From NCBI GenBank assembly GCA_951799425.1, contig OX637406.1:25166390-25230389 (forward strand): a stretch of DNA of 64,000 nt, read 5' to 3'. Below are positions 24,387-35,225 of this stretch, piece after piece. This stretch comes from Ilex aquifolium. Its lineage: Eukaryota > Streptophyta > Magnoliopsida > Aquifoliales > Aquifoliaceae. The notes beneath the pieces were generated by a model. It was not told the origin of the DNA, made no database searches, and worked only from the letters and a program-made list of their open reading frames with translations. How positions within the stretch are numbered: position 1 is the first letter of the stretch; the number at the start of each line of letters is the position of its first letter. A program made the position numbers and the translations under genes.

Positions 24387-24749
24387 AAAGCATCTCCAAT
24401 AATATTCTTTATTTTAGAGAGCATTTTTTTTAAATAGAAAGAATATTTTATAAAAATTTAAAATAGAGAATAAAATATTTTTGACAACTCCAATGGATTT
24501 TTATTATAAAAAAAAAAAAAAAAGTCTTGTTGTGAATAACATTTAATGAATAATATATACATGTCACCTTATCATTCATCAATAATAGAATAGAGAGTGA
24601 GGTTGTCTCTCTAAATGTAAATAACCAAATTAGACTCTCTATTTTAGCTAGTCTAAATAAAAAGTCTATTGCAGCTTGATTTTTCGTAATTAACTCTCTA
24701 AAGTAGATAGTTGAATAAAAATAAAGAACCTATTATAGATACTCTAAGA
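24387..24749. mobile_element. MITE (Harbinger/Tourist-like) in the RRM gene promoter
   Basis: The left end AAAGCATCTCCAATAATATT matches the inverse of the right end (AGAGTATCTATAATAGGTT), both leading into TCTTTATTTT. It is about 360 bp, A+T rich, with no coding. It ends about 130 bp upstream of the putative TATA box. Superfamily assignment is tentative. Confidence 0.6.
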
Positions 24750-25157
24750 CACTAGAAGATCTGAGTAGATTTGAGGGCCAAATCTTTTTTCCACTTGGCA
24801 AGGTACTCTTACTAGGTGAACAATTCCGGTTCAAATTTTATCTTTTTTGTCCTCCAACCCAACATACCATGCTCTTACATATAATTAGTTATTATTAGCA
24901 ATTGGACATCAGAAATTAATATTCATCCTATGATTATTTTTGTTTCAACCTATTACAATGAGACCCAAAAGTACATTTTTTTCTGGTAATATAGTTTGAC
25001 GAATTTGCTTTGATTTGTTAATTGCTTTTTAGAATGCATGTGAATAGTTTCAATCCTATATAAGTAGGACATTGAAGAGAGCTAGATTTTGAGAAGAAAC
25101 TTGATTTTTTGAAGAAATTATTTTTGAATTTTTTTTAACTTATTTTTTAGAATACTC
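24750..25157. other. Intergenic DNA, nothing recognised
   Basis: A+T-rich sequence without a credible reading frame. Confidence 0.6.
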
Positions 25158-25177
25158 AACTAAACTGGTTAAGGGCA

Positions 25178-25220
25178 ATCCCACATCGGGATTGCTTTTG
25201 GTGTGTGTGTTATTTAAATA
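25178..25220 (+). promoter_or_regulatory. snRNA-type promoter signature (USE + TATA), first copy
   Basis: ATCCCACATCG (25178-25188) is an exact match to the plant upstream sequence element RTCCCACATCG. TTTAAATA begins 24 bases after it (25213-25220), the spacing known for plant Pol III U6-type promoters. Activity is not demonstrated. Confidence 0.5.
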
Positions 25221-25395
25221 TCTTCACTTGCACTTCCCCTTTTTTAAGGGGTTGTGTAAGTGTTGTGTTCAAAAAAACTGAAAAAGTCCTTCGGCGCACA
25301 TTATGCAGGCGTTTCGGTGTTGGGCTGGAATCCCACACTTTGGGCCAAAGGCCCTGCAGTAATGGTAATCCACCGGGGTGTCGGGGGACTGGGCA

Positions 25396-25438
25396 ATCCC
25401 ACATCGGGATTGCTTTGGGTGTGTGTTTTATTTAAATA
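25396..25438 (+). promoter_or_regulatory. snRNA-type promoter signature (USE + TATA), second copy
   Basis: It has the same element (25396-25406) and TTTAAATA (25431-25438) with the same 24-base gap. Downstream lies the poly(A) run. Confidence 0.5.
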
Positions 25439-25520
25439 TCTTCACTTGCACTTCCCCTTTTTTAAAGGGTTGTGTAAGTGTTGTGTTAAAAAAAAAAAAA
25501 AAAAAACTAAACTGGTTAAG

Positions 25521-26599
25521 AGATTATCAGTACAATTAATAAATGGGTTTAAGATGCTTATTATCGTTGAGAATTTGATTTCAAAAATTGTTCATTTTGA
25601 TTATCAATCTAGTGTTTTAATTTTGAATGTTATTAATTTTGGTCAATGATTGAAATTGATAAATCTAAATTCAAGAAGATACAAATACAATTTTATGGTG
25701 TATGGTAGGATAAATGAAAAATGAAAGGATAAAAAATATAAGTGATACATTTTCTATCCTTCAAAAGAGAAAATTTTAATCTCTTCCTCTGTGTGAAGAT
25801 TTAATCCATCTATTTTTTTTTTCTTAACCAAATCCTTCTATTTTATTTATCCTTTCTAATTTTTATCCTTCTATTTTTTTATCCTTTCATTTTTTTATCA
25901 TACCAAACTAATGTAACATTAGTTTGTAAAATCAATTTTCAACAAATTAGAATGTAAAGTGATTAGTTTCATACCTGAATATGTACTGTCACCCTTGAAT
26001 CTATCTATTAGTTAGGGATACAACACCAGACAAATATAATTGTCCACAAGGTGGTTGATGACCACGTCCTCCATTGAGTGTGAGTCTTTCCAAGGTTGTA
26101 TTATTATGTCCGACATGGCTGTCGCTTTTATTTTGTGTAAGAGAAGTTATGGAATGAAAGAATAGCCTATGTTTCTCAACTAATTACAGATTTGCCAAGC
26201 AGCCGTCCTTGCAATGAAAGAAAAAAATAGTGGCAGAAACGGAACGGCAAGTTTGAAAACGGTCAACTCTCCCGTTTAGGATTTTCTTTCCCTTCTTGGG
26301 TTTGGAGTTGGGCTCCCCTCCTCCACCATTGGTGTGTCCAGTCAGTGTCAAGAAGAGGGAAAATAGCAAACGGACTCTTCTACTTGGGCTTGATTGTAGG
26401 GGAGATGCAACATAATTAATATATGTTTTTGGATAATGTCATACTAGCCTAAAAAATAGATTAAATAATATAGTATTGATATAATAGGAGTTTTTGGTAC
26501 CACTTTTACTTATTTAAAATCTAAATTTTGCTCATCATATAGTATTGATATAATAGTTGTTACCAAATGCTTAAAGTTTCTTCTTGGAATGCTATGAAA
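25521..26599. other. Intergenic DNA, no gene recognised
   Basis: A+T-rich. It includes a 20-bp direct repeat (ATATAGTATTGATATAATAG) near 26468 and 26537 and a TATTTTTTTATCC-rich tract near 25810-25900. No protein family is evident. Confidence 0.55.
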
Positions 26600-26880
26600 A
26601 ATGAGTAAATATTAAATACAACGGTGATACCATGTCAGTAATGTTGACGTAGTATCATCAACTAATAATAAAACACAAAGTGGATAAGGTGAACCTCACT
26701 TAGATAGTTATTTGCTTACATAAGGAAGAGTTCATAGTTATTTACTTACATGGATAGTTGGTTATTATTTTAGTGGGGCTTATTTGCTTATTTATTTTAA
26801 TATTATTGGTTGGTGATTCCACATCAGCATTATCATGTGGTATTACCGTTTTAATGAATATTTTGTCCTAAAAGAGATAC
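26600..26880. mobile_element. MITE-like inverted-repeat element
   Basis: The left arm (about 26600-26675, ATACCATGTCAGTAATG..CATCAACTAATAATA) is an approximate inverse of the right arm (about 26795-26875, TATTATTGGTTGGTGATTCC..). The interior has a repeated TAGTTATTTGCTTACAT / TAGTTATTTACTTACAT motif. No coding. Confidence 0.55.
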
Positions 26881-27268
26881 TTAAGAGACAAAATAATCTT
26901 GAAAAACTTTGAGTATAGCAAAGTAAGTGATGTAAAATGCAATGCAAGATTGTGTGCATCTATTTCAAACGTAGTCAATGCTGATGATGCACAAATCTGA
27001 TTATGCATAGTCAAATTAGTCGAGTGTACGATGTAAGGTAATTAATGAAGCATTTAATAGTAAAATACAAAGATTGGGTGGTTAGGCCTAGGTGACCTAA
27101 CCACTGAAGGCGGCAACGGTGGGTGAATAACTTTATTATTGGGAAAATAAAGTAGTAGGTGAGAGAGAGAGCAAGAGTAAACTCAAGGTGTAGTGTGTGT
27201 GTGAGTTCTCCCCCCCATGTGTAAGGGGGTTTTCAATTTATAGGCAGAAAACCCTAACTGTGACAGTG
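26881..27268. other. Intergenic DNA, unclassified
   Basis: It contains a GA tract near 27163 and a CCCCCCC run near 27215. No gene is seen. It abuts the truncated LTR of element X. Confidence 0.5.
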
Positions 27269-27312
27269 ACCTCTCCACCAGATACATTAGAGGGTGTATC
27301 TGGTGGAGAGGT
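27269..27312. repeat. Perfect 18-bp inverted repeat at the truncated LTR edge
   Basis: Left arm ACCTCTCCACCAGATACA (27269-27286), 8-base loop, and right arm 27295-27312, its exact inverse. The right arm is LTR sequence, also present in the 3' LTR near 37205-37222. The left arm looks like an inverted copy made when the LTR was broken. Confidence 0.85.
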
Positions 27313-27797
27313 TTATTGAAGGAAACAAGTGTCTAACCATGGTATTGGTTAAAGTATAAGTCTCGAGTACACTTATAAACTAACTTTGGGATAGTGAATT
27401 AGGTTTTGGTGAACACGAGAGAGGTTCCCTGTGGTTTTTCCCAAGAAGGATTGTTGCGTCAACAACTTGCTTGTGTTTTTTATCTATACACTTACAATTT
27501 GAGCACACACGGGCACTATGCATTTGATAATATAATTATTTGATTATTCACATCATCCATAGTTGCTTGCTTGGGTTGGTTGCCATTGGGTTGGGTTCAC
27601 CACGAGAGCTTAAGTTTTAATAGGTGATTTGATAAAATCAATACACTAAATTTCATGGGTTTAATGGATTGTGGTGGTTAAAAAGGGTTCTCACGTTTAA
27701 TTGATAAATCTTTATGATAAGAGGTAATTGTGGTAGAATTAGGTTAAAATTGGTATTTGTTGAAGCATAGTTTTAATTAACCTATTCACCCCACTAT
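27295..27797 (+). repeat. 5' LTR of element X, left surviving part
   Basis: It aligns with 37205-37710 of the 3' LTR (GGTTTATTGAAGGAAA.., TTGCTTGGGTTGGTTGCC). The start of the LTR is missing. Confidence 0.8.
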
Positions 27798-28349
27798 TGT
27801 AACGCCCCAAAACACACCCTGGACGACATTACTATCTAAGACCACAACATGAGAGCGACTAAATAAATTTCATCAATAAGGAAATTTCATTCATCACATT
27901 TCATATCCATAACATTATCCCAAAAGAATAAGCCAATTCATGGCAATTACATCGCAAAGCATTAAACATAACTTAGCAGCGAAATAACAAAAGATTATAT
28001 TTTACATGATTCCAAAATAACCCTTCAATCTAATACAACGAAGGACCGTCGAGATATCCCCCTCCGGATCTCCCTCCTCGTCTTCTAACTAATTCTCTTT
28101 TACAGCATCACCTGAAAAAAAGGTGTTGGTTTGTAGGGGGTGAACACTAAGCTCTGTAGGAAAATCCTCCCAAACTCAAACAAGGTTTAGAAAACATGTA
28201 AAACAAGTCGGTCTCATTTCACAAATATCATATATAACTTTTGAAGTAAAATAAGGACATTTAATAGATCTCAAGTTTAAGGAACAACAGTAATTGACTG
28301 AATAAGTGGAACCACTATACAGTTAACAAACCATATCCAAATATAATCC

Positions 28350-28715
28350 AATCCACCATACACTGTTTCCACAAGTTCTTGCGGAATCCCATACTTCCCA
28401 AGACTCTTGTAGAAACCGTCTATGGTAAAATGAACAATAACCAATATACAATAGATAATCCATTCTACCATAAACCGTTTCCAACAAGTTCTCGCGGAAT
28501 CTCATACTTCCTGAGACTCTTGTCGAAACCATTTCTGGTACAATGCACGATAACCCACACTGTTTGTCCGACACAACCCACGTTACTAATCCGTGATCAT
28601 TAGTGATAGGAAAAGTTCGTACCCACACGGCGTACAAAGACGTCTACCCACTCCCTGTGGTAGAAAAAGTTCATACCCGTGTGGCATACAAAGACGTCTA
28701 CCCACTACATGATAC
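28350..28715. repeat. Tandem repeats inside solo LTR S1
   Basis: Two copies of a unit of about 110 bp (CAAGTTCT[TC]GCGGAAT.., GAGACTCTTGT..GAAACC) lie at about 28350-28560. A second pair of units of about 65 bp (AAAGTTC[GA]TACCC.., TACAAAGACGTCTACCCACT) follows at about 28610-28710. Confidence 0.75.
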
Positions 28716-29970
28716 CCGGTCAATAGTAATCCATGTTCGTATCGTACAACCACGCAAGAAATAAAATACCCCCGCTTTTCAAAAATATTCAACCATTTCA
28801 TCACCATTTTCTCCAATTTTTACCTTTTCGGAATGAACATCCTTACAAGGAACCTCTCACCCTCAAGGTTTCATTCCACAATTAACCAACAACTCCATAG
28901 TCCCCAATTTTTCCATCCCACTTCACATGTAACATTTCAATAAAAAAATTTAAGAAAAACACATGAGATCATCGACATATCATTTTATTACTCAACACAA
29001 AACACTAAATTTCTTTTTAAAACAAGACAAAAAAATATCCAAGGAGAATCCACACTTCATGAAGAAATAGAGTTTTGAAGTGAGGACATGTGAATGTTGG
29101 GTTAGGATATTAAGGGCCAATGGATATAAAGCTTGGAATCAAGAACAATTAAACACAAGGTCTTGAAATTAAGAATAAAGGAATAACAAGGTGGGTCATC
29201 AATGACAAAAGAACAATCAAGCCTTGACATCCATAGCAACAAATATCAAGCTTGGGAATCCAAAAGTGAAGGAACAATCAAGTTTTGTCATTTATAACAA
29301 CAAACATTAAGATTAGACCTCATGAACAAAGGGGAAATCAAGAGGAACCCAATTTCCTTGCAATTAGAGTTTCGAAGGCACACCAAGAGATTTAGCGATT
29401 ACCCAAGCACAACATAGTTTAGAACATGTAATATTTAAGGTTAGGAATCAAGAGAAAAGGAGAAATCAAAAGAAAACACAATCTCCTTGAAAATTTGGGG
29501 TTTCAAAGGCATACAAGGGATTTATGGCTACCAAGCCCTAATTTCGTTCATGATATGGTAAGGGATTTCAAGAGTAACAAGAAATAGAGATTCCATAACA
29601 TACATATAAGATTTGGAAGCAAAACATACATAAACATAAACCCTAACCTCAATGTAAGAGAAAAGGAGAAAACCCCTACCTCAATGCTCAAGAGTTTTAG
29701 CCAAATACTCAAGCTTCAAGACCTTCTTGCTTTCCTTTCTTTTCCTTTTTAATTCCCCCTCCCTAGGGTTTTCAAAAGATTTGGGTGAGAGTGGGTGAAG
29801 AATGGAAGAAAAGAGAATGAGTAGAGAAGTGAAATCTTAGAAATCTAGGGTTTTGATCTTCTAAAATGGTGTATCTCTCCTTATCTTTGATGTTCTTCTC
29901 TCCCTCTCTTTCTCTCTAAAGGTGCCTAGGGTTTAGAAGGCTGAAATGGGGCTCAAATAGTCGGCCTTAA

Positions 29971-30145
29971 GTATTTATAGTGGAAGAAATGGAGAAAGAC
30001 CCGCAGTCGGATCGGCTGGATTTATCGGGCGTACCGGTACGCGTACCGGTACGGTTTAGCTTCTGGAGTCCAGCGTACCAGTACGCGTACCGGTACGGTT
30101 GAGCTACTGGAGTTCGGCGTACCGGTACGCGTACCGGTACGGTTT
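29971..30145 (-). promoter_or_regulatory. LTR promoter of S1: TATA box plus palindrome array
   Basis: On the - strand, TATAAATAC (29971-29979) is preceded upstream (about 30030-30142) by several GTACCGGTAC-type palindromes, partly as CGTACCGGTACGCGTACC. The array may bind a regulator; this is inference. Confidence 0.55.
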
Positions 30146-30661
30146 GACTGCCAGATTTTTGTTTCAACTTCCAATGCAGTTTTGACCCATTTAGAGGTCG
30201 AATTGGAAAATTTTCATGACACATACTTTTGTAGCCCTAGATGTCTACTATCTACTGTAAAAATTTCAGATCAATTGGACTTAAATATAAAAATTTATGG
30301 CCAAAACACTAAGTAGTGTTCAATACCCATTTTTACCCAAATTCTCGCTAAAGTGTATTTTAACTCCGAGACACTTCCTAACTTCCAATACATCCATATT
30401 ACCACTCCCAATGTTTTTCGACCTTCCGGATTCAATGGAATCATTATTTTGACCTACAAACTTTTAGAAACTTGTCTAATCACCCTTTCCAAGTTTAAAC
30501 ATCTTCGACACGTAACTTCCCAATCAAATTGTCTCCATAGCATTTATTCCTACGGTTTATTCTTATGTCACTACATATATCTACATCTTTACAATTTTTT
30601 TATTTACTATATATATATATATATCTCTATAAATATATAAAAGAAAATTCGGGGTGTTACA

Positions 30662-30731
30662 ACTATAGGTAGTGTCTAGCAAACCACGTGTTTCATCATG
30701 AAGGAAGATCTACATAATCTACCCCTCAACA
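30662..30731 (+). repeat. 5' LTR of element X, right end
   Basis: It continues the LTR after the solo LTR and ends ..CCCCTCAACA, matching the 3' LTR end at 37778. Confidence 0.8.
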
Positions 30732-30733
30732 AT

Positions 30734-30745
30734 TGGTATCAGAGC
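30734..30745 (+). other. Primer binding site of element X
   Basis: TGGTATCAGAGC, complementary to the 3' end of plant initiator tRNA-Met, two bases after the LTR. Confidence 0.9.
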
Positions 30746-30854
30746 GTGGTTGCTCTGAGGTTGCATTAGGCACTTGCAGGCATATTTTTTGTTTGCTTAT
30801 TTGCCTAGTTGTTTTGTTTCCTTGAGATCTATTGTTACTACTTGTTAGTTTCGA

Positions 30855-32740
30855 ATGGAGTCTCAAAAGGAAGGAGGATCAATTGCACGACCAACTATCT
30901 TTGATGGTTCTAACTACGTGTATTGGAAAGCTCAAATGAGTGCACTTCTAAATAGATGAGATAATTTGGATTTGTGTACAAGAGGGTTGGACCCCTCCCA
31001 TCGCCACCACTCCCATTGAAGGTGATGAAGCGGTGGTTGAATCGAAATCCCTGAAGGCTTATAAAAAGATTGAGGTTAAGCTAACAGGGTGGAACTCGAA
31101 AGGCCTAAATGCGATATCCAATGCTATAACACCAAAATAGTTTCAGAGGATAGAAAATTGTGAAACCTTTGAGGAGGCATAATACATTCTTATGGTATCC
31201 CACGTAGGGATTTCTATAGTCAAGATATCTTGTCTTCAAAGGTACACCTCACAATTTGAAGTGTTGAGGATTCAAGAGGAAGAAACTTTTAGTGAATTAT
31301 ATGCTAAATTGTATGATAGTTTTAATTCTTCCTTTGCATTAGGTATCAAGATAGATGATGTCTCAATTAAATTGAAAATCTTGATATCTCTACCGGAGAG
31401 GTTTCAAGCTAAAGTGACCTCATTAGAAACGAGCGTCATCATGGCATCGTTGTCGATGGAAGACCTAGTTGGGTTGATTTTGAATTTTGAGATGAATCTC
31501 CTACCACCCAAGAAAGTAAAATGGGTTGTCTTGAGCACAATGAGAGAAGAAGGAGAGAAATCCAAGTCACCACGATTTGGAGAAGAGGACATAGTCAACC
31601 TTGTAAGAAAGTTCAAAAAATATTTTAAGGTTAATGCTATTCGGTCCTTGAGGTCGAAAGGAAAGTTTAGTATACCTAAATCTCCTAAGAAAGGAAGGTA
31701 GAGATGTGGCAAAAGTTCTCGACAAGAGGTTTAGAAGAAAGGGCAAGGAATCCAATGCTACGAATGTCAAGGTTTTGGACATGTGGCTTAGGAATGTTCT
31801 AATGCGAAGAAAAAGGACATGCCCAAAGAAAGGAGGAGATCCATGAAGGCTAGGTTGAGCGAGAGTGAAAGTAAGTCTACTTCGAGTGAGGACTCCTCTT
31901 CTCAAGGAGATGAAGAGAATTTCACAGTCTTTGTTGGTTCAAATGCTTCTCCCGCCCCCCTCCCCATTCGAAAGAAACTTCTAGTGTTAAAGTTGAGTCA
32001 AGTCCTGCCACGAAGGTAAATGACTTAGATGTTGATGTCTCTGCTAATGACGATGAGACTGAGAGTAATTATAACTAATTACATGAAGAGTGCCTCTAAC
32101 AAAAGAAGAGGATACTTTTATTGAGCACAAGACTCAAAACGAGTAAAGATGATAAGAAAACACTTCATATGGACTGAGTGAAGTCCAAAGCTCATATTTG
32201 TGAGCCTGAAAAACAGAAAAAATCTCTTCAAGACAAAGTAAACTTTCTTGAGAGTGAGCACAATTAGAGTCAAAGAAGAGTCCAGAGTTTAAACTTGTCA
32301 AAATTGATAGAGACTTTCACGAATCCCAAGAAATCTCAAAGAGACTTTCCCTAAACACAGAAAAATTGAATAAAATGTTGTATACAGGGAAGAGTGTGGA
32401 TGACAAAAGAGGCCTAGGTTACACAAATAAGAACACCACCCCCACTTCATCTAAGACCGTGTTTATGAAGGGTAATCCCAACCCATCGTCCCCACATGTA
32501 AACACAAGTCCACCAAAGGGTAAAAATGGTAAGGGTGTGCATTCAAAGAATTAGGTTGAAAAGGAAACCTAAACCACAAATCTTGTGTGTTTTACAAGTG
32601 GAGAGTCTAGTCACTATTGCACGCATTGCATGCACAGTAGGGAAGTCTTGGATTAAAAAACTCATCCATCTAACCAACCAATCCAAAGTCTTGAATAATC
32701 AAGTTATGTATCTTTCTAACCTTTTGTAGAGGTCAAGTGA
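30855..32740 (+). pseudogene. Fossil copia-type gag of element X
   Basis: The start MESQKEGG is followed by FDGSNYVYWKAQM (copia gag N-terminal block), then LRIQEEETFSELYAKLYD..LISLPERFQAKVTSLE (UBN2-type gag core, about 31255-31430). A CCHC-like knuckle remnant (CYECQGFGHVA) lies near 31758-31790. The next part is acidic and serine rich, then DDKRGLGYTNKNTTP (about 32400). Structural protein in the family. It is broken in numerous places. Confidence 0.8.
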
Positions 32741-34255
32741 GTCTAAGCATAGTCATGCATCATCATCTAAGGGCTCAAATGCTAGAGTACCTAAAGCTCA
32801 TTCTACTTTCAAGATCAAGATTGATCTACAAACATCCAGAGAGAAGAGAGTTAGTCCTCTGCCCATTTGCCAACCCAACCGAGCTTTTAGAAGGGAAAGA
32901 TTTTGTTTGTTTTTTTTTTTCGTTGATCATTGTAATCACACTTTGGTTTGATTTGTAGTGTATCAATCCTTAAATCAAAGTTTTGTGCATTGTTATGAGA
33001 CCTATTAGCGAATAGAGAACTTAATGGTTATAAATCACAGCCCATGATCTTTCAACCAATTCTTTTTTGCCCTCGTGTTCTTGGATAATGTGTTCTTTCT
33101 GGAAATTCATAAAACTAAGTACACGCTAACCATTTAACTTTATACTTAGGAGTCTTGCTAGTTTAAATGATTAATGATCTTACATGACTCTAAGTATTGG
33201 TGATAGGTGAACACATGGTTAAATGTTAGTAAATCCAAAGAGTCAATTGTAATAAAAGAGCTCAATAAGGCCAAATTTATAAAGATGAGGCAAACAAAAA
33301 AACTAAATGGCTAAAAATAATTGCACTTGAATTGTTAAGAGTAATTATAATTAACGGTCATTAATCATTTGTAAAACTCAAAGAGCTTATGCTATACATG
33401 TTTAGAAGCATATTTATAAAAATATGGAATTCACAAACGTACTAATTGTAGCCATATGAGTAGAAGGAATAAAATATAGGGGGAGAGCCCAAAAAGAGAA
33501 AATGATTAGGACACTCACTAACCGGTCATGTATTCACTTAGACGATGCATTAGGATTTCATGTAGAGCTTTATTAATGATTTGACCTAGATGAAATTCTA
33601 ATTGTTCAGAGTTTGGTTCCACTCACGCTGCAATTAATTGATCAAATAAACAAAATTTGAACACATATGAGTTAAATCAACCTAAGTGAATGGAGATTGT
33701 TCTAGGATACATGAAAATTGAATTCTACACGCCTTAATATGTCTTAGAATGGTGTGCTAGATGATGAAACTTGGATGGCTCTGCTATAATGATAATATGT
33801 GTGATTTTCATGATTAATGCTTTGTGCATTGTATGATCAATTGAAAATCGCATCACATTTGCTTCCATTTTTTATCCATGCATGTCCATATAGATGCATA
33901 TAGGTTGTACATACATTCATGCATGTTTTTTAGGCTCAAGTGAATGATTGAAGGAGGTACAGTGGTCTGGAAAAACTTAGGCCAGGAAGAAGAACAAAAC
34001 AGTTTGAGGGACCGCTTGAGTGAGACCCCTAACCGCTCAAGTAGTCTGCAAAGATCTCGGCCATATAGGTTTTAAAGATATGATTTTGAAAATTTAACAC
34101 TGATTGTTTCCCACTCCACACTCGAGCCCACCTCTCACCTTGCATACACATGGCTAGCCCATGCTCCTAAACGTATTCTAGAGTGATTTTGAGTGCATTC
34201 CAACTTTAGATTTGTGTTCTTTACTTGATTTTGCACATTATAACTATTTGATTTG
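32741..34255 (+). other. Decayed internal region of element X without recognisable pol
   Basis: No protease, integrase, RT or RNase H motif was recognised on either strand. Near 34011-34045 are GACCGCTTGAGTG and ACCGCTCAAGT, resembling the CTTGAGCGGTC words of the X LTR. Confidence 0.55.
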
Positions 34256-35225
34256 GGAAAATGTCACCAAGAGCTGAGAAAAGTAATCAGCTTTTAGGAT
34301 TTGATGAGAGGAGCCAGTTCTAGAGTGCCCACTATTGTGACATGTCTAGGAAATAGTTTGGTTCACGGCCTTTGATGGTAGAATGTGGTGTGAACTTCGA
34401 TGGAGGTAAGTACTACTTCTATCCTGTTGAATTTCGAGTTGAGATGGTGGATTGACCTATTTGTAGCTCCTAAAGCAGCTAATGAGACAATGGTGAGGGA
34501 GTTTTATATACATATTCAGAACATTAGTGTAGAACATGTGCATTTCACTACATATATGGGTGTGTTATTTGAGTTCTCTATTGACCTAATTTCCACCACC
34601 TTCCATTTACACCAGGTACCTAATGACACATTTAGGCACAGACCTGTTGAGTCGGTACCAAGACTTAGCGAAGTTGAGTCCGAGTTTTATAGTGCTACTT
34701 ATCCTAATAGTTGGAATCGCTCACTATGGTTTCATAAGGGTTTTGTAAAGAAGTAGTGGATGATTAATTTGATTACCAACTGCAGCATCAACCCGAAAAA
34801 CCATGTGTCTACTTTCTCACCTTTTAAGCTCATTTGTTGCATGCTATTGGCACTAGTGTGGACATTGATTTGCTTGCTAAGATATTTGGGGTTATTCAGA
34901 TAGCCTATTGGGAGGGGCAGATTATCGATGGTCTACTTTTTGGTTCCTTTATCACCCAGGGCTACTCCTGCTTCTTTGCTTGCTTAGTGGACTTCTATCA
35001 TGGACGCTTTAGGTCACATTCAGAGTAATATGGATGAGCAACACAGTCTCACAACTCTCAGACTTGATTCTCTAGATCGAAGATTTTTTGGGATAGAGAC
35101 ATAGTAGAGATTGCTGTAGAGGGAGATGAGATGTGTCCGAATATGCTTCAAAATGATGGATTTATCGATGAGGATGATGATGTTGAGGCACAACCTGATG
35201 GTGGAGCTAATGCGGCTAGATGAGT
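34256..35225 (+). pseudogene. Extra ORF of element X, plant-transposon-protein-like
   Basis: Fossil ORF. The best part (about 34400-34756) has ETMVREFYIHIQ.., a YMGVLFEFSIDLIS block and NDTFRHR. A later part (about 34834-35028) has HAIGTSVDIDLLAKIFGVIQ and LLFGSFITQGY. The REFY block followed by a V/Y..G..F..D..I pattern recalls the domain catalogued as putative plant transposon protein, seen also in the extra ORF of element Y (45.1-45.75 kb). It ends acidic (DEDDDVEAQPDG). Function is unknown. It is broken. Confidence 0.5.

Larger units (their letters stand above)
25158..25520 (+). mobile_element. Poly(A)-tailed retroposon-like unit with internal direct repeats
   Basis: A 16-bp direct duplication AACTAAACTGGTTAAG flanks the unit (25158-25173 and 25505-25520), and a run of 19 A's (25488-25506) precedes the right copy. 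Together they are hallmarks of LINE-mediated retroposition. Inside, two near-identical blocks of about 96 bp (25174-25269 and 25392-25487) flank a GC-richer spacer of about 120 bp. Each block contains ATCCCACATCG, TTTAAATA and an inverted repeat CACTTGCAC..CCCCTTTTTT..AAGGGG..GTGTAAGTG. No tRNA-type A/B boxes were seen. It could alternatively be a retroposed TRIM-like transcript. Confidence 0.7.
27798..30661 (-). mobile_element. Solo Ty3/gypsy LTR (S1) inside the 5' LTR of X
   Basis: It runs TGTAACGCCCC..GGGGTGTTACA, 2864 bp, flanked by a perfect 5-bp target duplication ACTAT (27793-27797 and 30662-30666). Segments such as CCCAAACTCAAACAAGGTTTAG and the end sequence match the LTR of chromovirus Z, so the families are related. 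Orientation (- strand) is from a TATA box at 29971-29979 and similarity to Z. No internal coding region is left, as expected after LTR-LTR recombination. Confidence 0.9.

Noticed and set aside
25174-25487. Reading the two blocks of about 96 bp as LTRs of a tiny TRIM element
   Set aside because: Not excluded, but the A run and 16-bp target duplication fit LINE-type retroposition better than integrase-made 5-bp duplications.
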